A DNA stretch of 64,000 nucleotides from Siphonodentalium dalli (lineage: Eukaryota; Mollusca; Scaphopoda; Gadilida; Siphonodentaliidae). Below the pieces are notes generated by a model. That model was given only the letters and a program-made list of their open reading frames with translations. It was not told where the DNA came from and did no database searches. The stretch is taken from NCBI GenBank assembly GCA_032622095.1, contig CP136061.1:190226369-190290368 (forward strand). Reading direction: 5' to 3'. The position numbers and the translations under genes are program-made. The stretch's first letter is position 1. Each line of letters begins with the position of its first letter. Below are positions 60,740 to 64,000 of the stretch, one piece after another.

Positions 60740-61774
60740 TGTAAGAACATGACAGGAATGTTTTGAGTAATGACCGTCACGGGCTTCGTCTTTAAAAACA
60801 ACCAATCAGTGCAATAATTGGCTGACAGATTTCGTGCTGTAAGGGAGATCCGAACCAAAGACATGAGAAGCAGTGTGTTCTTAGAAGCCAGGGTCGGGTG
60901 TTTTCTTTGTAATTAAGTGTCATCATTACACGATTGAGTTTGACAAGCAATTGGTGGATGCGCTGTCTATACATCTGAATTATTATGTTATTTTATATTA
61001 TTATATTATAATTATAGCGCATGTCATTGCTAAACAAATGGTGAATTTAATCTGGGTAGGCCTGATATCATAACACATGTATGTACATATAATTATGTAA
61101 GGTCTATAATGTTCAATTTGTGTGAACATTATTTATCCCAAAAGAATCATTAGAGAATTTACAAAACATACATATATCTACGAGGAAGACATGCATTTGG
61201 GAGATAAGACGTGGATTTGACATCAAGCGCTTAAATGGAGCCATATGAAAATAACATAATTTACATTGTAGGAAGATATAGATGTTCATTTCTCCACATT
61301 GAAGATATATATTTTAAGATAATACCATAATAAAGAGCGTTTTGTAGTTACAAATGTGCGTATATACTCTATGTTAGAACGCCGGGCGCTTATATGGAGC
61401 CATCCCCTCAGACGAGAACAGTATCTGCATAGTGGAAAGGTAGAACTATAGAGATCGGAAGGTGAGAGACAAAAGATATGAAGTGGAAAATACCCACAGT
61501 ATACATCGTTATCCACAGGTCTATGTTAACAATTAACCATAACATAATTTATCTCATATCTACTTGTTTTCCGACGAAATAATAAAAATAGTACTTTGTT
61601 TGTATTCAGTTCCTCTACAGGAATATTAGGAATAAATACTGTTTACAGCAATCTCCTTTACTCCCAAATGTAAAAGTTCACATTCCAAAATTGCAGCCAA
61701 AATAGGAATAATTCAGAAAACATAGAATAAAAATCATATTCTTGAAATCTATTGTTTGGAATACTTGGTAGGTA
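60740..61774. other. Remnant divergent spacer of module 4, no A gene
   Basis: It aligns with 283-1728 of module 1. The roughly 450 bp containing the GA tract and the 650-682 hairpin is deleted at about 60945. A short insertion of about 115 bp lies at 61284-61400. Homology stops at GGTAGGTA (61774), 413 bp before the expected A start and without the A TATA/CCAAT. Confidence 0.8.
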
Positions 61775-62300
61775 CACTGCCAAAAATATTTTCTCAATTC
61801 AGGAAAAAAATAATCTTGAAATGAGATATTATCTTGGGAGAATAGCTAGAAAAATATTTTCTAGGTCAAGAAATGAAAGGGTGGGAAAATTTCTTGTCTG
61901 AGAAAATTTCTTTAAGAAAACACAGTAATCTTAGTAAGAAAATCCTAGTAAAAAAATCTTAGTATAGATTTTTTTTCTTAATGTAGGAAAGATTGTTTTT
62001 CTCACATAAGTTTATTTTTCTTGAAATAAGATAAGTTTAAGATACTGCGATTATCTTGGGAGAATAGCTAGAAATTTAAGAAAGCTATACAATTAATCTA
62101 GAACAAGAAATTATATTTTCTATAGTTAGAAATATCGTCAAGATATTTTTTCTTAAGTGATGCCAATTTTTTCTAGAATGAGATTTTCTCAAGCAGGAAA
62201 ATAAATCTAAGTAAGGAAAACAAGTTTTCTTAACTAGGAATATTTTCCCCAATTAGGAAAGATACATTAGAAAACAATTCTTAATTAAGAAAAACATTTA
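61775..62300. mobile_element. AT-rich transposon-like sequence with recurring TTCTTGA/TCTAG motifs
   Basis: It begins CACTGCCAAAAATATTTTC directly after TA, where module homology ends. Motifs such as ATTATCTTGGGAGAATAGCTAGAA (two copies in part), AGAAAATnTT and TTTTTCTTAA recur in both orientations. No coding frame exists. No matching right terminus was found, so the type is open. Confidence 0.35.
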
Positions 62301-62424
62301 ATTTTAAATTAATATATAATTTCAATTGTGTTTTAAAATATACAATTGACATTTATTCTGAATATAAAAACTTCTTTGTAAATATCATTGTTAAATGTAT
62401 AATGGAGACAATAAGGGGGCTTAA

Positions 62425-62917
62425 AGGCACGGGAGGCCTTAGTTGTCGAAAATATTCATATTTGTTTCAATCACCGTAAACAGAAAAACATTAAAACGCA
62501 TACAGTTTTGTTCATATATACCATGACCATCGCGTAAACAGCATGCTATCATAAAGACCTACTATATTTTACCTAGGCAGGAGCCTGATTGTGTTACAGA
62601 AGGCAGCACAGTGTTACTGGCTAATCACACACAAATCATATAAATGCTCTTTATTCGTTCCATATCAAAATTCAGCAACAATGAACGCTCTTTATGTTTA
62701 CCATCATAATATAAACAAACACCAGGAAAGTACCTTTTTATGCTTTTGTTTACATAAGAATGGTCAAACATATGACAATAACATACTGTTTATGCGATAT
62801 TTCTTATTTGTATACGGACAAAGTCTGTCTACATTTTAATATTCTTTCTGTTTGTGGCGGTTTTTGACCGGTGGAAATATTTTCACAGCATACCCACCGC
62901 CAAGGCCTCCCGTACCT
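62425..62917. mobile_element. TTAA-flanked MITE, second family
   Basis: TTAA lies on both sides (62421-62424 and 62918-62921). The inverted ends AGGCACGGGAGGCCTTAG and AGGTACGGGAGGCCTTGG differ at two positions. The 493-bp interior has a short open frame but no domain. This is the same target type as the element at 58184-58831 but with different termini. Confidence 0.65.
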
Positions 62918-62921
62918 TTAA

Positions 62922-63672
62922 ACTTTAAATATACAATCAACAATTTCTCGTTACAGTTATGGGTTTCTAAAATTGCAAGAGGCCAAACAAGATACTGTGT
63001 ACATTCGCGAAATGAAACTATACAAAGTACCTGTATCTTGTTCTGCCTCTTAAAATTGTATAAACCTATATATGCAACAAAAAATATATTGATTGCTAAT
63101 AATTACATCCCGACACATGATTTTCAATATATTTATAGAAAGAGTTACCTCAAATCTGTCGGTTGCTAAAAAAATATATAACAATTTCTGTTATTTGAGT
63201 ATCCAGTTCAAACGATAGGAAAAAAAATCATCACACATGACAAAACAAGCACTGTATGTGCCTTAATAAACATCGTAACCCTGTATTTTTAAATGCACAT
63301 ATTCTAGGACGGGTGATGTGTAATAAACACAGAAAGACACTTGTATTAATGGATTTGTTGATACGGCACTTGTGCCATTGAGGAAAGATAGAACTCTAGG
63401 GTGTGCTGTTCATTCCGTCATTGTGCGCTAGCACTCGTGTCATATCAACAAACCCATAAACAAAATTGTGTAATTCTGTGTATATACAGCATGTTTTCAA
63501 TAGCTGTTTCATGAATCATGCAGATTGCAGGTTTACTGTTCAGGTACTAGCCCAAGTCTTTTCGGTATGCAACAGCTTGAGATATCGAATACAGTAATGC
63601 CCCCGAGTATAATCGACTCCTTAAACACAGTAGAATTATGGGTAACTTTTCAGGATTTAGTCGGAAATATGG
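62922..63672. other. AT-rich sequence without supported gene
   Basis: Only short frames are present. No splice-supported exons, RNA genes or repeats were recognised. Confidence 0.5.
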
Positions 63673-63727
63673 CTTGTTGCCATTCATCGGAAAGCTCTCT
63701 GAGAGCTTTCCGATGAATGGCAACAAG
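63673..63727. other. Perfect 55-nt palindrome
   Basis: Two 27-nt arms are exact inverse complements (63673-63699 and 63701-63727) around one T. The arms contain TTGCCATTCATCGG and GAAAGCTCTC. It could extrude as a cruciform or be transcribed as a hairpin. A snap-back assembly artefact is also possible. The following bases to 64000 are AT-rich with no gene seen. Confidence 0.9.
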
Positions 63728-64000
63728 ACTCATTTTAACAGTGATGTTTATCAGAATTGCTAGCATGCAATGCCATTCTTTCATATAAATTACTCACAAA
63801 ATATCAAAAGACCAGATGTGAGTATAATATAAATTTATCACCCCATTTTATGCAGGGATACATAAAATAAACATAACATATGTTACTAGTATGCTTTAAA
63901 GTCAACATTGACAATTAAAGGTAAACAATCTCTCCATGGTCTCCATATCATCAGATTCTAAGAACAACATTTCTTAATCAATTAATTACCAAAACATAAT

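Larger units (their letters stand above)
30871..61774. repeat. Tandem module 3 and partial module 4
   Basis: Module 3 homology runs from 30871 to about 41706 (A3 and its 3' flank). It resumes at about 57428 with the B3 region and, from 60458, the start of module 4. Module 4 homology ends abruptly at 61774, matching base 1728 of module 1. The intervening 41707-57428 is unrelated inserted or replaced DNA. Sequence from 57428 onward is clearly more diverged than modules 1-3 are from each other. Confidence 0.88.

Overview
The window is eukaryotic nuclear DNA. It has GT-AG introns, TATA/CCAAT promoters, AATAAA signals, APE-type LINEs, Helitrons and microsatellites. No ribosomal or mitochondrial marker fixes the species. 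Helitron/pearl-like elements with CAGA/CAAA tails, the LINE types and the C2H2 finger style suggest a marine invertebrate, most likely a spiralian such as a bivalve mollusc or brachiopod. This is an inference with moderate confidence.

The backbone is a direct tandem array of one module. Equivalent points lie at 1, 12853, 30871 and 60458. The module carries two paralogous homeobox genes, called A (+ strand) and B (- strand) here. The order is B0 (first exon only), A1, B1, A2, B2, A3, B3, so neighbours are alternately head-to-head (about 2 kb apart) and tail-to-tail. Both genes have four exons with identical phases, an eh1-like repression motif in a private 69-nt first exon, and an intron between homeodomain residues 46 and 47. 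They look like fast-evolving PRD-class (paired-like, Q50) genes without an OAR motif. Their predicted products are nuclear DNA-binding proteins that probably repress through Groucho/TLE. Modules 1-3 are nearly identical; module 4 (from about 57428) is older or less constrained, carries only B3, and stops at 61774 before any A gene.

Module lengths differ because of mobile DNA. Intron 3 of every A gene holds the same 5'-truncated minus-strand LINE. A3 has in addition a younger plus-strand LINE with an open 698-aa frame. The A/B tail-to-tail spacer holds three end-to-end Helitrons in module 1 and about nine elements in module 2. In module 3 the same site holds 15.7 kb of other DNA (41707-57428): a broken C2H2 zinc-finger gene, a decayed LINE, a long minus-strand LINE, a nearly full plus-strand LINE with an extreme Asp-rich tract, and an unrecognised coiled-coil protein split by a GA slip.

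The right end (61775-64000) is AT-rich, with a TTAA-flanked MITE and a perfect 55-nt palindrome but no supported gene. The most notable system is the alternating A/B homeobox array with shared divergent promoter regions.
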